Assembly (NCBI GenBank): GCA_022729705.1 | Contig: DZAX01000014.1 | Coordinates: forward strand, 1-55,357 | Direction: 5' to 3' | DNA from: Helicobacter cetorum | GTDB lineage: Bacteria; Campylobacterota; Campylobacteria; Campylobacterales; UBA6016 | DNA: 55,357 nucleotides | Shown: positions 54,882 to 55,357 of the stretch, in pieces | Layout of the letters: every line of letters begins with the position of its first letter | Position numbering within the stretch: the stretch's first letter is position 1 | The notes under the pieces: model-generated | Databases searched by the model: none | What the model saw: only the letters and a program-made list of their open reading frames with translations | What the model was told of the DNA's origin: nothing | Translations under genes and position numbers: made by a program

Positions 54882-55187
54882 ATGAAAGCTTATTTTTGTA
54901 GCGAAGAGAGATTTTTAAGGGTTATTATCTGTTTTGATACGGCGGCGCAAAAAAAGGAGCTATGCGACACAATGGATGTGCTTGTGGCAAAATATGAGAT
55001 AAGTCCGACCGTACTTATCAAAAGAAGCGCTACCGGAGGGGGCGAGGTAAGCGTAGAGTTTGAAGACGATTACAACGAGGAGGCAAAACCTTTAATAGAA
55101 GAGTATGCACAACTTGTCGGCTTAGAATTTGTAGATAATTGCCATGTTGAAGCGTGTGAATACAATCATGTCGGACATTTAAGTTAA
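54882..55187 (+). CDS. Conserved-looking protein of unknown function
   Basis: A 101-residue, soluble, acidic protein with Cys at 6, 18, 28, 87 and 92. It starts with ATG after GAGGTGATTA (good ribosome site) and is monocistronic. I do not recognise a family. It is followed by two tandem family B modules and the terminal repeat. Confidence 0.6.
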   Translation: MKAYFCSEERFLRVIICFDTAAQKKELCDTMDVLVAKYEISPTVLIKRSATGGGEVSVEFEDDYNEEAKPLIEEYAQLVGLEFVDNCHVEACEYNHVGHLS

Positions 55188-55188
55188 G

Positions 55189-55240
55189 TGCCGACACGAG
55201 CAAAGCCCGTCTTGGCGGCAGGGACATAAATGTCCCTACA
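55189..55240 (-). repeat. Family B repeat, copy 4 (tandem with copy 5)
   Basis: GCCGACACGAGCAAAGCCCG, TCTTGGCGGC and GGGACATAAATGTCCC form two hairpins. The same 50-base unit recurs 67 bases downstream at 55256-55305. Only these modules of the longer B unit are present. Confidence 0.75.
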
Positions 55241-55255
55241 ATATCAAATATTAAA

Positions 55256-55305
55256 CGCCAATACGAGCAAAGCCCGTCTTGGCGGCAGGGACATAAATGT
55301 CCCTA
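55256..55305 (-). repeat. Family B repeat, copy 5
   Basis: Second tandem unit of 55189-55240, immediately inside the terminal IS-end-like repeat. Confidence 0.75.
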
Positions 55306-55307
55306 CA

Positions 55308-55357
55308 TGTCCAGTTTCACCACGTTATAGTTGCCTAGTTTCATAAATACAAGCAAT
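55308..55357 (-). repeat. Terminal repeat, right copy (IS-end-like)
   Basis: Perfect 50-base inverted copy of 2-51, beginning at the same TGT boundary (TGTCCAGTTTCACC). See the left copy for the reading as a shared IS terminus that breaks the assembly. Confidence 0.75.

Overview
The window looks like a near-complete contig from an AT-rich, denitrifying member of the Campylobacterota (Sulfurimonas/Sulfuricurvum-like). This rests on gene content: a NirS-type nitrite reductase with a compact heme d1 pathway (including a fused NirDL), two cNOR-type nitric oxide reductases, carboxynorspermidine decarboxylase, an IspG, a CetA/CetB-like energy-taxis pair and several c-di-GMP proteins. The genus is an inference. 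Both ends of the window carry the same 50-base sequence in inverted orientation (2-51 and 55308-55357). It resembles an insertion-sequence terminus, so the contig probably stops where it runs into two copies of one repeat.

Bases 243-16654 form the denitrification block. On the minus strand is norC-norB-norD-norQ-norE-norF (first NO reductase plus activation genes). Divergent from it, behind a perfect TTGAC-N4-GTCAA FNR/CRP-type site, is a plus-strand run: small membrane protein, norC2, norB2, a 49-residue membrane peptide and nirS. An intrinsic terminator follows nirS, then a NirN-like protein with two heme c domains, nirJ, nirF, nirE/cobA and nirDL. Together these reduce nitrite to NO and NO to N2O, and make the d1 heme that NirS needs.

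Bases 16947-31653 are mostly housekeeping and signalling genes: nspC, a lipoprotein, glgA, an aldehyde dehydrogenase, argG, an mscS-Dabb-EAL/HDOD operon, an MFS transporter with crcB, the RNase P RNA and a GGDEF/EAL sensor. Three families of palindromic intergenic repeats (called A, B and C here) lie between them.

Bases 31810-39009 are the most unusual part. After a tRNA-Leu(GAG) comes a 5.45-kb segment bounded by an intact tgt gene and a truncated second copy of its 3' half; 566 bp of the copies are identical. Inside is a two-gene operon, an AAA+/P-loop ATPase with TPR repeats (one apparent frameshift) and a 909-residue adenosine-deaminase-fold protein. The pair matches the architecture of the RADAR anti-phage system (RdrA/RdrB). 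The deaminase insertion holds five exact 12-residue Cys/Leu/Lys repeats. An antitoxin remnant and a decayed IS481-type transposase lie next to the island.

Bases 39034-55187 carry a class II aldolase, a cupin, an LsrK-type autoinducer-2 kinase, a PD-(D/E)XK/AAA-like protein, ispG, a heme-c GGDEF/EAL sensor with a thioredoxin-like protein and an MFS transporter, an iron alcohol dehydrogenase, an IS607-type element whose TnpB has lost about 100 residues in frame, a holin/endolysin pair, and a CetB-like PAS protein next to a broken CetA-like chemoreceptor.
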